Assembly: GCA_025642065.1 (NCBI GenBank)
Contig: JAODUP010000047.1
Location: forward strand, 1-64,000
Length of the DNA: 64,000 bases
Source: Paralvinella palmiformis
Lineage: Eukaryota > Annelida > Polychaeta > Terebellida > Alvinellidae
Reading direction: 5' to 3'
Shown: piece after piece, positions 40,968 to 52,833 of the stretch
How positions within the stretch are numbered: the stretch's first letter is position 1
Layout: the number at the start of each line of letters is the position of its first letter
Notes under the pieces: generated by a model
Told to the model about the DNA's origin: nothing
The model's database searches: none
Seen by the model: the letters and a program-made list of their open reading frames with translations, nothing else
Made by a program: the position numbers and the translations under genes

Positions 40968-43900
40968 CTAATGCTTCCCTCTAGGTGACCTGCCTCTGGA
41001 ATCCTGAAGATGAGATGCCGAGTACATCGAGAATCCAACACCGAAGAAAGCAAGCAACACTGCTGACTTATAAATCAGGTCGGAACTGTGCGACTTCAGA
41101 ATACTTTGCTCCTTTGGAGAAAAAAGAAAGAAAGTTCAGGAAACGTCATCAGTCAGACAAAAACAAGATTTATGCCAGTTAGTCTAAACAGTGAAATGAC
41201 TAACTATCCCAAATGATTACATTATACACTAAATACCAGCATTTTTCAAATAATTGCAAACACTACACCTTGCACAGAAAATAAAAAGATGTATTCAAAG
41301 ACAGGTGCAACATCAACATGAGTCACAATCCAGTAATGAAGAGAATTTGATTATGTGAAATATGTCAGTTGTTTCCAGATAATGATTAGAAACTTTTACA
41401 GGTGGATGTCCTGAGTAGAAATACACCTTCGTGTATCCAAATTAACAGAAGAAAATATCAACATAATTATCAATCATATTTCTTTATAAAAACTAATGCA
41501 GGTTATAATTAAGCTAAAACTGACACACTCCGATTCTAAATTTATAGGATGTGAATAAAGTGTTTTGTTTAGCACGAGTGCTGGTCACATCTGGGATATT
41601 TGACTGAAAGATGAACCCCTGGGGCAGCATAAAAAAAACATAGGTACAAGTCAGATCTGAACCCAGGCCTAGAGGGCTGCAGCACAGTATTGTAACCACT
41701 CTACTACAAGAGTGCCTCAAATGATATACAATGTATTCATCACCTTAGAAATCATTTAACCGGGAAAATAATTAATATCTATATTAAAACCAATGCTGTG
41801 GGATTTAGATTATTATATACTGCCATAAAATTTATTACAATAACACATCAGTGGAATAGGTTACCCCCTCTCTCTCTCACACACACATACTCACACACAA
41901 TTTCCTGATCATGATATAGTGGCCCAAAGTTTAATATTCATATACTGCTGACTCATTATAACTGCTGTCAGCCAGCTACTAACAAGATTATAGAAACATT
42001 GATCAAAGCCATCACTATCACATGTCTTACTAAGGTCATGTCATTATCAAGTCTTATTAGCCTATTCCCAGAGAGAATCACCAAATGTATTGATAGGATT
42101 TATGTGAGCCGAATGGATAATAGGGATAAGATAGCACTGATGGATCATAAATAAATCGTCTAATGTTCACAACAATTACACTTAGTTGATGGAATCAGCT
42201 CAAATCGATTGAAACATTAGTTTTATAGTTTAGGCGATTAATATTTATTTACCAACATTTATTAATGTCAGAGATATTGATACTCGAACAAAACTCCAGA
42301 CACGTTTACAGTGGATTAAAGTTAATATTATAAATATAAAGAAGGGCAATGTTAGAGATTAATTGGTCATAACTTAGTTTAATGTGAAAGATGATGTAGG
42401 GTTGATAATATTACTGTAAAAGCATATTTATTACATGATATTGTGGAATTACCTGCTGTGACAACAGTACAAATAGAAGAAAAATCAAACTCTCTAGCAG
42501 TCTAACCTAGTACCTAATAAATTAATATAGAGTGTGCACATATACACCATGAGTAAGACCTTTGAACTTGTATGAACATAGCATTAATACAATCTCAAGC
42601 AGTAAATGTTTACATAAGGGCCTAAAGATGCTACACATGTGATAACTTGTCTTGAACATGGATTTCTCTTAAAGGAACAGTTCACCCTCACCTAATATGA
42701 TTCAAATGTACAATCATTATAAAATGAAAGCCAAATTCCCTAATAATGATCACAAACTCTACATGATATCACACATATAAGGAAAAATCTGACAGATCAG
42801 TATATGCTTCATGTTACAAAGTATAAAACATACTAATTATATATTTGTCTTTGCCATTTCAGTAACATACTAGGCTGTTTGAACCAACTATACTGTAATA
42901 TTTGGAAATATGCCATTGTTCTGAACTTACATCTTTGGCCGAGTCGTTTATATTGTTATAAATGCCTGCATAAAGTGATGTCACATTTCAGAAATCATTT
43001 CTAATTTGTGTGAGCATATTTGTACAAATCCTGAAAATCGGAAATGAAGGTGAACTTTTCCTTTATGTGGTCACAACAAAAGGGGTGGGGGGCATCAGAA
43101 CCTATTTCCTTTCTTTTCTTGTAAGTAAAATGTACAAGTAGTATGCAACAAAAGAAGACTAAATATCTAAATACATCATGAGCTGTAATGCATAAAGTAC
43201 ACGGTCAAATATTCCTACAACAACAGAAGGTATTTCTATGTGAAAAAGTCACTTTAGCTTGCACCTCATGTTATTTCAGGTTAGGAAACAATTGTCATTT
43301 CAGAAATCATCAACAGGAAAATTTTAAAGAAACAAAACAGATTCTTAGAGAACTGTCAAGTAGCTTCACATACAATAAGCTAATCATTCACTGAAGTTAT
43401 ACACCTTCAGATGATGGTTTCTCACCGGATCAGCTGAACTTATTTTTTGGTCAAACTTAATGTTCTGAGATTGCCTCAAGTGAGTGGGTAATTGCCAATC
43501 TAGGTCACTACAAATGTATAACTTATTTGATGAAGCACGCTTTGTTATACAGTAAGTAAACTTTTCCTGACTCCCCACAATAAGTTCCTAGATCTATAAA
43601 TGCATGTACCATATATACATGTGAATAAGGCATCCTCGTACATAAGACAAGGTCAGTTTATCTGTCAATATCACATCACAGAAAACTACCTAACTTGAAT
43701 ATAAGACGAGGCAGAACTGAAAGTTTTGAGTCCAAATTTTGTATAGCTTGAGCAGTTAAGCAATGGTGTTCTCTGGTCAATGGCACCATGGTGGTATGAA
43801 GTCGTTTTATCTTCCAAATCAGCTGGGAGTTCTGGGCTTATTTTGGTGTGCACATGCAAAGACGGGTTGTGCCAATCGTGCACAAGTGTCCCTGTTATGT

Positions 43901-44798
43901 TGAACTATATTCCTGCTGCTGCTGTAGTTATATGCTTTTGCATACCGCACAACTTTGAGTTTAAATGCATTATCACACAAATAGCAAATGTACCTATTAT
44001 CACTCAGCAGGTCCTGTGGACAGTCTCTGATTGACTGAACGTAGCCAGTTTCCCACTGACTTGTGTAATAAGACGAGTAGGAAAATCACATATTTTCAAT
44101 GATTCACAATATATATATGTGGTATAAGTACATCACAGGCAGCCGGACTGAACTCCACAGGCGGCTGAAATCCTTTAGTCGGTTACTGCATCATTGATAT
44201 TCAAACAGTAAGTTAAACAGTTGGCCAAAAGCTGTGTATACTTTGAATGAGTATTGATGTCTAGTCTTGTAAATGGTCACACCATAGAGATGTGTGGACA
44301 ACTCCCTTGGAAAATGAGATGATCAGGAAAAAATACATTCCACCAATTCCGGGTAATAATGAGATTTGAACCCTGACCAGAAGTTCTGAAAATGCTACAA
44401 ACTGGTAGTCATCATCACATATGATTGAGAAATTTACTTGTATTATACAATTTTAATTTTTTTAATTTACTGCACTCATATTGTGTATTGATATTGCTCA
44501 ATGAGCATGTAGTTATTTTTGCAACAATGCTGTTCACGTCTGGGACATGTGGCCTCGGAGGGGGGGGATATGGCCCAATGAATAGACAGACAAGGGAGCC
44601 ATGCCATTCTGAACAGAAACTTCTGTTGCTATGGTATATGATAAAAAACACAGGTACACTGTTACACAACCATATGGTTCCCCATATTATTAATTATATC
44701 AATAAACCGAATGCAAAACGTATTAATCATCACACCTGTGACAACTTGAGTAGTCCAACTCCATAACGAGAGAACTGTCTTGAAAGAAGAAGTGGCAT
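40968..44798 (-). CDS. Small mitochondrial protein, probable COX7A family, 68 aa, two coding exons
   Basis: Read on the minus strand, a spliced exon 44839-44736 (acceptor attttacag, donor cag|gtgtg) starts MPLLLSRQFSRYGVGLLKLS at 44798. It joins in phase 0 to 41111-40968 after a strong pyrimidine tract and ccaaag acceptor, giving EQSILKSHSSDLIYKSAVL, a hydrophobic segment (LLAFFGVGFSMYSAS) and a basic tail. The start looks like a mitochondrial presequence. The second exon fits COX7A from memory: LK, four residues, D, then aliphatic-Y-basic before the single membrane helix, and KLSQE at the junction fits KLFQE. COX7A is a nuclear-encoded one-helix subunit of complex IV. The tail is unusual and the exon link is inferred, so another small inner-membrane protein remains possible. 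Confidence 0.45.
42671..43064. mobile_element. MITE with 'aaaggaacagttcaccctca' ends
   Basis: The left end aaaggaacagttcaccctca and the inverted right end aaaggaaaagttcaccttca form terminal inverted repeats. The larger relative at 50573-51559 has agggacagcccaccctcat and, inverted, agagatagtccaccttcat. This copy lies in the intron of the COX7A-like gene. Confidence 0.7.
43600..44065 (-). mobile_element. Possible pogo-like transposase remnant
   Basis: A minus-strand frame at 43883-43686 contains HDWHNPSLHVHTKISPELPAD and LEDKTTSYH, reminiscent of the segment before the catalytic domain of some pogo-like transposases. Several ataagacgag or cataagacaagg motifs flank it. The frame is broken and the family call is tentative. 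Confidence 0.3.
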
Positions 44799-45757
44799 GT
44801 TCAAAGGCCAGACGTAGGACAACCTCGGTGTTGTTGGACCTGTAAAATATAAGAATAGTAGGTATTAATACTTGTAAATTACAGTGCTATAAACAGCCCT
44901 TATATGTACAAAGCGATCTGCCACACTTGTTTATAGTGAATTTTGTTGCACCACAGTATTTGGGTGAAAAGTTGTATGTTCTTAAGTAAACTGTATGAAA
45001 TTTAAGTCACTGAATTAAAGTGTTTTTCACTGAAAATTGGTGTTTTGTGCATCTTCCTTAACCAACCCTGATAATAATAACAATAATAGCTCTAATATAA
45101 GGTTAGATGGATATCATTCACATAACCCTTATCTGAGAAAGATAATTCTCATTTCAGCAGTCATCCATAATTAACCTACTTGTCAGGTATCTCTATATTA
45201 ACTTTCTGGTAAAAAGTGATGTTACCTTATTTCTCAAAATACTGATCATTTGCACTCAGAGAATGTTATCAAGATTACTTGTGCACGTTAATATTATCAG
45301 CCTAATAGCAAATATATTAATACCAATTAAAACGTACATTCAGACTTTTCATAAATTTTCTGTTGATGTTCAGTCTATTAGAAGCCCAAAAGAATAGTTC
45401 TTAGTCCTGCCTCCAGTGGGAGTATGTCCCACTTGGTTGCCAAGTAAACTTGATTACCAATATATAAATGATAGCACTAAGCATACCGATTCCCCATATA
45501 TAAACCACACTTTTAGCACTTCAAGATGGTCCTAGAATTTCTAACGGATATTATATACAGAAATATTTATGCTGGACCCACTAGCCCCAAAGTTTTTCTT
45601 CAAAAGTATGCAACAGTCAAACAATATACGACCAGTGCACTCCAGTATTCAATATTGGGGATGGGCAAAAATATGTGATTTTAGGACTTTTGTGTGGATG
45701 TGCTGTGCTGTTAATAAAATAAGTAAAACCAAACTTTACTTTAAACAAATCCACTAC

Positions 45758-46051
45758 TAGACATGGAGTCAATTCAATTCCGGTAGAAAAAAACAGAATT
45801 GGAAGTAGTAAGTTTGGAACTGAAGTTTGCTACAACAAAAAAAACGTTGTCCCCATACGAGGTGATGGACAACTTCAAACAGGTCACAACATTAGATCCG
45901 TGTTTCAAACTTGACTGGTGCCAGAATGATGCGTCTGTGGTCTGCTGACTTCCTAGGTGGTGCGATTGTGGAATTGAATTGGAAGTGTTCTATTTGGAAT
46001 TAATAAAGTTGATGTGGAATTGACAAAACGGAATTGACCCCCCCATGTCTG
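45758..46051. mobile_element. 294-bp hAT-type MITE with perfect 8-bp target duplication
   Basis: The duplication tccactac is at 45750-45757 and 46052-46059. The ends read tagacatggagtcaattc and, inverted, cagacatgg followed by a G run and gtcaattccg. An 8-bp duplication with (C/T)AG-type ends is typical of hAT elements. No coding capacity. Confidence 0.8.
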
Positions 46052-46377
46052 TCCACTACTGTATTCAACGTATCATGTCATATACTGTACTATTTGTTTT
46101 TACTATAGTCGATAGTTAAATTAGTTCATTCTCCACTTTAAAGCATTAGTAAATTAAGATAACAAAATAATTCTGTTACATTGAACAATTAGTTATTGGT
46201 CTGGCACATTTCCGTGTGTCTGCTGCCAGGAAATGCCACGATATTCAGCTTGAACTCATCAACTAAGCCAGCCATGTTTGAATTGACAAATATTACATAA
46301 TAAATAAATGGGGATAAATAATTAGTCATCTACTTATGTTTGATTTTCTATCACAAGAAAGTGTGGGCATTTATCTC

Positions 46378-46585
46378 CAGTGTGGTCCCTTTTTTATTAT
46401 TGAGTGGTTGTTCTTAACTCCTCCCCCACCACTTATAGGGGAGAATTACAGAAAGATGGAGCTGAAATACCCAGAGGGTGGTCATAGCCAGAGTTTATTA
46501 CGTCCTCATTGGATCTTTAATGTTCCCCTTTTTAAAATAATTCAGTGGAGGCGGCAGCGGCATTTAACATAGTCAGCCACCCACT
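46378..46585 (-). mobile_element. SINE family B fragment, headless
   Basis: Contains ggagaattacagaaagatgg, ctgaaatacccagagggtgg, attacgtcctcattgg and aattcagtggaggcggcagc. It stops before the tRNA-like head at cagccacccac. Confidence 0.65.
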
Positions 46586-47155
46586 AGATACTGTGTTGCT
46601 TGCCTGTTGCCTTCACAAAATTGCACCAATACTTCAGTCTAGGGTTAAAGTTAGGATTAGGCAGACAGTGCCAGAGCTTTAGTAAATTTGTAAAGTGTCT
46701 GGTAGCCGGTAGTGTGTTATATTCTACCAGATATTCTGGAATGTGTGCAGCTGAAGTGCTGGAAGTATAGCCACTTTGGTGGACATCCATCTCCGGACCA
46801 ATAGCTACAGCCTACATTGAATCAGTTTGTGGTCTTTTTTGACAATCACAGTTAATCCAATATACATAGCTTTGATTACATTTGATCACATGAGACCTTA
46901 AATCCATGTAATTAATCATATTTATCGATACAAAAACAATTTAACATCATAGGTATTCGTTTGTGGAAATTTCAACTGTTTTTTTTTTATTTAATCATAT
47001 TTTCCCCACATTTAATAGCAATTATGTCATCACGAGTCTGCACTTTGAGTACATGATTACCCTACATATTCTACACTATACTAAAATCTTCATAGGATTG
47101 CTGTATTATTTATCAGTCACTTCAGTTAAAAAATTAAATCACATTGTATATAATG
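46586..47155. other. Intergenic/intronic, no feature seen
   Basis: A 68-codon minus-strand frame at 46584-46790 is not recognisable. The remainder is AT-rich. Confidence 0.35.
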
Positions 47156-47515
47156 TCATTTCAGTTCTAACATTGTATTATGTATAGTACGAAGTGTCAC
47201 TTTTTCATGAGTTTTTGGTAGGTAGCAAACACCCTGTGCCTTTAAGGCAGGAAAGTATTGGAATTTTACTCCTGAGAATGTCGCAGTTGTGCCTTTGGTA
47301 TTGAGGGATACTTTGTGCATAGTCAAGATAAGGAGAGTTTTGGTGAATGTGCTGTGGTGGAAAGCTGTCTTGGTTTTGATGACAAATGAGAATATTCTTT
47401 CAAAGTCTGCACTGCTGTGAAAGAAGATCAAAATGTCCACTATCAGAGAGGCAAGGATATCAAACTGTGGCTGTCCAGTGGCTTTCTTTATCCATTTCAC
47501 CGATACAAGCCACAT
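47156..47515 (-). pseudogene. hAT transposase C-terminal dimerisation-domain fragment
   Basis: 119-codon frame with ATGQPQFDILA, then FHSSADFERIFSFVIKTKTA and FTKTLLILTMHK. This matches the hAT C-terminal layout (P.S.ad.ERvFS....k...R..l...t...ll..K) in which hydrophobic residues drive dimerisation. The catalytic and BED-finger regions are not nearby, so it is a fragment, although the frame has stayed open over its whole length. Its 3' neighbour has no inverted end that I could find. Confidence 0.65.
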
Positions 47516-49572
47516 AAATTACCGTATTCTATTAAAATATAATTACAATTAAGCTAGGTCATCATGAATTAATCACAACAAACATATATCTCCACGTATT
47601 ATCAACGACACATACAGATTCTACTAGAAATTTTAGAAAGAAAAGAACAGCACCAAGGACAGGTAGGCTTACCACTGGTATTTAGGTTCAGTTCCTAAAA
47701 TCCCACATTATCGCCCATGTAAAAAGTTACGTAAATAAACATATCTAACAGTCACTGGACATAGCTTTGTGTTGTCCATGTCATTGGATCCATCAGTAGT
47801 TGAATGGTTGGTTCTGCATCTAACTAGCAATGTAATTTGGATAATCACTGACTAACGTCCCCACAAGAATATTTTTTCAGTGCGACCACTCACTGGCATA
47901 TTGTTTTGACGAATACAAAATTGTAATGATTCCGCAGAAATTGTAATGGTTGGCAGCTATGAATATATATTATCGCTCATACAACAAAACTTGTCAACAG
48001 ACATACACTCACAAGGGGGCACCACATATAAGGCTATATCTGTACTATCAAGCACACACAAGTTCTAGAATGTTGCCTTTATTTAAATAAAATTCTCAAC
48101 ACATAGTCATAGATTTATACAATAACTAAAAAAGACATCTCGTTTTTAATTTGAAGATATCGCTCACTTCAGAAATGTGTGTGACACATCATATATGTAA
48201 CATACCACATAGTTAGTACCAGCACTCGCAGCACTATAGCATACCACCTACATATAATGTTAACAATGACATGATAAATCTAGTCTAGTAACATTACCTT
48301 AGTATCTAAGACTAAGCATCTAGATCTATACCGTAGAGTAGACATTGGTATTTTCAGACAATGCCAGAATTCGGACACTTCGTTACAAATTCATTTGAGC
48401 CACACACAAATCAGACATATCCACATAAAGTAATGATGTTCAACACACATGATTCTCCTCTTGCCGCGAAAATTAAAAATTGTTTCGTGTAACACTCTGT
48501 TAAATTATAAAACAGTTACTCATCCATTGTTCAGTGTGAGAGATATTTCTTGCTCTTATGCAGTAGTAGTAAGAAGCAAGGCTTCATTTTAATCATCTCG
48601 CAGTCTCTTATTAGTCTTATTTCGTGTGTTTTGGGCCAAAACATATTGACTAAGGTACGACTTATTCAAATGCTGCCATTTTGGATATAATCTCTAACGC
48701 AATATGATTCATTGAAGGTGTCCGAATACTGGAATGTGAATTAAACGTACCTTTCAGTTTTCGGACACCACACTAAATTGAAATATCACCTTTACGATAA
48801 ATACAATAAAGTTGAATAGAGTTCAATGGCATGAAACTAATTAAAGAAATAATGAATAACACAATAAATTGCATGTGTAGACACAAGATATTATTTGATA
48901 ATTAACAAATTCACTTTATTATATTCAGAAGAACCAAAAACTATCATCAGAAAGATGAACAAGTACCAAATTGTGATTAGTGTCATTCTAGTTGTGCCGA
49001 CTTAATCATCATTAATTTAATGTCCTTGTATTTGATTTAAATAGGATATGACATTTGCTAATAGTTTCTCTGGTTGTTTTCTCGAATTTGCAATGTATTT
49101 AAAAAATACTGAAGTATCCGAATTCTGCCTGGAGACCCATGCTTCTCTTTCAGAAAACTTATGGTGGCAAAAAATAGCCTATATAATTAAGAACGAGATG
49201 CACAGTTATTGGAAGCTTGAAATCTTAGATAAATGTTTTAAGATGGATTCTACTTTTCTAATACGAAAAAATAAAATGTTGTGGTTAATTATGTGTTAAG
49301 TGTCCGAAAACTGCCATATCTACTCTATAACCGTATTACCGGCGTATACGTCTAGAATAGACTGGCTAAAATAAGACTGGCTAAAATATACGTAGTCGTA
49401 GTAGACTAGATCTAGAGCGGTAGACTCGGTTACGGTAGACGGGTCTAGCTAGCCTCTAGATCTACAACGCAAGTCTGAAGTTCCGAATTACTCTGATAAT
49501 TAGATTACGATATTTAAAAATACAAATAACTTAGTATAACATACTAAAAATCCGCAATGAGACAACTATTAC
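47516..49572. other. Probable intron, no feature seen
   Basis: Two kilobases of AT-rich sequence. An 83-codon plus-strand frame at 49048-49299 has no recognisable domain. It falls within the proposed first intron of the COX7A-like gene. Confidence 0.35.
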
Positions 49573-49690
49573 CTCCAGTTATGTAGGTACAGGCAGGCTG
49601 TTCCGGTAAAGTTAAACGAATCCTGCCGTTACGAAAAATGGTGAAGGCCGTAACCTTGAAAACCAAACCGGAAGTCAAGTTCGGTCAAGG
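49573..49690 (-). promoter_or_regulatory. Candidate promoter / 5' non-coding exon of the COX7A-like gene
   Basis: A GC-richer patch. On the minus strand it ends in a good donor, aactggag|gtaatag at 49572, and has no ATG. An ETS-type ccggaag (49668-49674) is present; such sites are common at promoters of nuclear genes for mitochondrial proteins. The link to the exon 4.7 kb away is inference; a plus-strand start is also possible. Confidence 0.3.
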
Positions 49691-49699
49691 CTGTTGACG

Positions 49700-50568
49700 T
49701 TCTTACTCCGATTTATTAGGTCACAAGCCGAGTAAGGAAGGAGTGGCTTTTCAATAAGATTAGATCTACCACTCGTTACTATATAACGTATAATTTATTC
49801 ATAAATATTAAGGTAGTTAGTTTCACTAGTTCTTTGGTCTTTCACTACGCTGCGCCACTGTCATCACGGGTTAGGCAAAAGACCATATAGAATCTTTGGT
49901 TAGGCTAAAATTAAGACTGAACTGCACCGGTTTGCCAGCATAATTGGCTACGCGTGGATCATAAATTGTTTTAAACGTGGGATAATAAATAAAAAATAAA
50001 TCTAGTATCAAATTCCTAAATAGTGTTGTCTGCTAATAGACGATAATATAAGCCTAAACTATATGCAGAAGAGGATAAGTAGAAATAGTTATCATAACGT
50101 AATTTGGTAAGAATGATATTTCGGCCCTGATTGATTGATTTTATTTATTCCATATCATATAGATACAGTGATTACCATAGATATCACAGTAAAATGTAAA
50201 TATCACAAATAATATGTACCAATCATATAGAAGAGGCTGATACTAAAAGTCAACGCTAAGAATAGCATAAAACTGATTTCCATAATCAACCTAACACAAT
50301 TCGTCCCAAGTTTAATGTTGGGATGTACTAATTAATTCTGTGTTATATAACTTGGAGAACAATGGTGATGTAGATCTAATCATAATGACAACAAATTATT
50401 TGTGTTTAGAGGAAAGTATGTAAAATCGTTTATGCATGTACTTTATGTGCTTATTTGTTATTTTTTTAATTGGATATATTTTAGATAAAGCATATAAAAG
50501 ATACAATTCGGGTACTAGTATTTTTAATTTGATCAAGTCCAAGTTTTAGTCCACCCTTTTAGATACCA
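49700..50568. other. Intergenic, no feature seen
   Basis: AT-rich with no supported gene or element. Confidence 0.4.
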
Positions 50569-50572
50569 TTAA

Positions 50573-51559
50573 AGGGACAGCCCACCCTCATAAAATATTT
50601 TTAACTATACAATGCTTAGAACAGTAACCAAAAATTCCACAATAATCACGAAAGATACCTGATATCATAGATATAGGGAAATAATCCAAATCACTGGAGA
50701 GCCAGGAGAAAACTGAAACGTTCTGACGTCACATGGGCGCTCTCTAGACTGACGGGGATTATAGTTTCTTTTGAGCGTTAATTTCCCAACCATTTAGAAA
50801 GGTCTTTCTCTTCTAAGGTTCCTTCCGGCTCAAACTGATATGGTTGTATAATTATTCATGGCGTAATTTTAACAAGATAATACTGTTTAGTTCTGGAATA
50901 ATTCTTTGCTCACACTGTTTGTTTGTTTTGTTGCTCGGGGAGAATCCCCAGGCTGTCGCTTAATCAGCACAGCCTCTATGTTGGAGTGGTTGAGAAATCT
51001 CCTCCCCCACCACTCACAGGGGAGCAGTACGGAAAGATGGAGCCGAAATACCCTGAGGGTGATCACTGCCAGGGTGTTTTACGTCCTCAGGGGTTTTTAA
51101 CGTCCCCCTTTATTTTAAATAATTCAGTGGAGACGGCAGCGCCATTTAACGTGGTCAGCCACCCACGATGTAGTGAGCCGAGAAATTAATCCCTGGAAAA
51201 GTTTCGACCTCTTACGGGGTTCGAACCTGCGACCGTTGACACCAAGTGCCGGGTGCTTAACCGCTAGGCCACCGGAGCTCACTTGCTCACACTTAATTGT
51301 TTACATGCTTTTGTACGGGCTCTACTCACTTCAGGTCAACCGGATACGCTCAAGTGACGTCAGCATTCAGGAGCTTCCGGTGTCTGTCTAGCTTCAAAAT
51401 GGTGGCGCCAACATGTCATTGAAAATGAATTAATCTGCACTTTGAACTGGATTATTTAATATGTGGGTGATCGTTTACACATTTTGACATTATTTATGTT
51501 ATTAGTTAGTATATAGCTGTATTAGTCCTGAAAATGTTCAATGAAGGTGGACTATCTCT
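50573..51559. mobile_element. MITE with TTAA duplication, carrying a nested SINE
   Basis: TTAA at 50569-50572 and 51560-51563 flanks inverted ends agggacagcccaccctcat and agagatagtccaccttcat. Without the nested SINE and its 11-bp duplication it is about 610 bp. TTAA targets are typical of piggyBac-type elements; the assignment is tentative because the other copy (42671) does not have TTAA on both sides. Confidence 0.7.
50917..51282 (-). mobile_element. Complete SINE family B, 366 bp, 11-bp target duplication
   Basis: The duplication ttgctcacact is at 50906-50916 and 51283-51293. On the minus strand it starts gtgagctccggtggcctagc, has A box tggcctagcggtta and B box ggttcgaaccc, continues with attaatttctcggctcac, aataaagggggacgtt and cctgaggacgtaaaacac, and ends with the hairpin-like ctggggattctccccg and a caacaaaacaaacaaac tail. 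It is the best-preserved copy and defines the family in this window. Confidence 0.9.
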
Positions 51560-52006
51560 TTAATATACGGACAGGTAGAGGGATGTAAATGTAGCAGCCT
51601 GTTTAGCTATTTTTGCAAGTCATTATTGCGATGGATGAGAGATTGACAGATTAGTCGATACATAGACCATCAGAAAATTATAAAAAATATGATTTTAATC
51701 TCTGGAACTACCAGAAATATAGCCATAGGTATAGTTATATTGTATACATATTAATTAACACATTCATCGGTAACATAAAATACCATCATAACGTTTCAGT
51801 TTATTCATTTCAGGTGATTATTGCTTGTTTTATGGTATGGACATTCTGTGGTTTCCACTCAGTCTTTGGATATGGGACCATTAGGGATGAGAGTGAGGTG
51901 GGAATATATTGAGATCATGTGAAACAACGTAACAATCTTATTCTCCCCTAATTTCAACCTGAAAATCGTGTGCTGCGTCTGCTGTCTGACATTGGTTGAC
52001 TGTATT

Positions 52007-52007
<1 letters not shown>

Positions 52008-52061
<54 letters not shown>

Positions 52062-52065
52062 CAGT

Positions 52066-52136
<71 letters not shown>
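52008..52136. repeat. Two (TA)n arrays around an actgtatt/aatacagt inverted pair
   Basis: (TA)n about 52008-52057 and 52070-52120, followed by cacacacacacacaca. The bases actgtattgg before and taatacagtcaa between are inverted, so the block can fold back. Flanks 51564-52007 and 52137-52777 hold nothing recognised. Confidence 0.85.
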
Positions 52137-52777
52137 AACAACAAAGATGGACGTCGCTAGTGCGATATTTCGAACAGAACGATCGGAAATTGTTAAAAGG
52201 ATGTTAAATGTTATATTATAGATTATCAGAATGAGTTTAACGTTGCCAATTTTATTCACTCATTTCTTTTTAATATTTTATATCGTGACGTTGGCACACC
52301 CAGAGTGATTGTCATTATCGGGCCATTGTTATGGAGATTACATCATGTCTTACTGATAATGGACTATTATATGTTGAATCAAGTGGGCTGAGATTTAACC
52401 CACTAAAAAAATGCACCAGTAAGCTTAGTATTCGTACTCTCCATTCTTGTCTAAAGTGGAAACGAAACGAAATCGGGTGTTGGCAAATTCTACTTTAACA
52501 CTTGGTGCCGCGAGAATACGGTCAGCTTATCACTGATGATGGTTGATGATCTACGACAGATGTTATAATTAAATCAACTGTAATAAATATGTTGCTGGTT
52601 CATCTGGCTTCATCTGATCAAGTTACGTATTGTTGTATTGGTGATTTATCAAGTTTATGCTGTGATTCAAACAGCGATGTATATTATGGTTAAGTACGTA
52701 CCGTTATTCTACTCCCCCTGTGGGAGCTGATTAATAATAAATATAAAAGCGACGAACAATAGATGTAATAGAACACA

Positions 52778-52783
52778 TTTTAT
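52778..52783 (-). terminator. Polyadenylation signal of the PRC1-like gene
   Basis: TTTATT on the plus strand (AATAAA on the minus) about 50 bp after the stop codon. No poly-A tract follows it. Confidence 0.55.
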
Positions 52784-52833
52784 TCATAGTAATCAAGTAA
52801 ATGCATGCGTACAAATGAAATCATCTCTCAGCA

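Noticed and set aside
49048..49299. 83-codon plus-strand frame
   Set aside because: No recognisable motif, AT-rich composition and no splice or promoter context.
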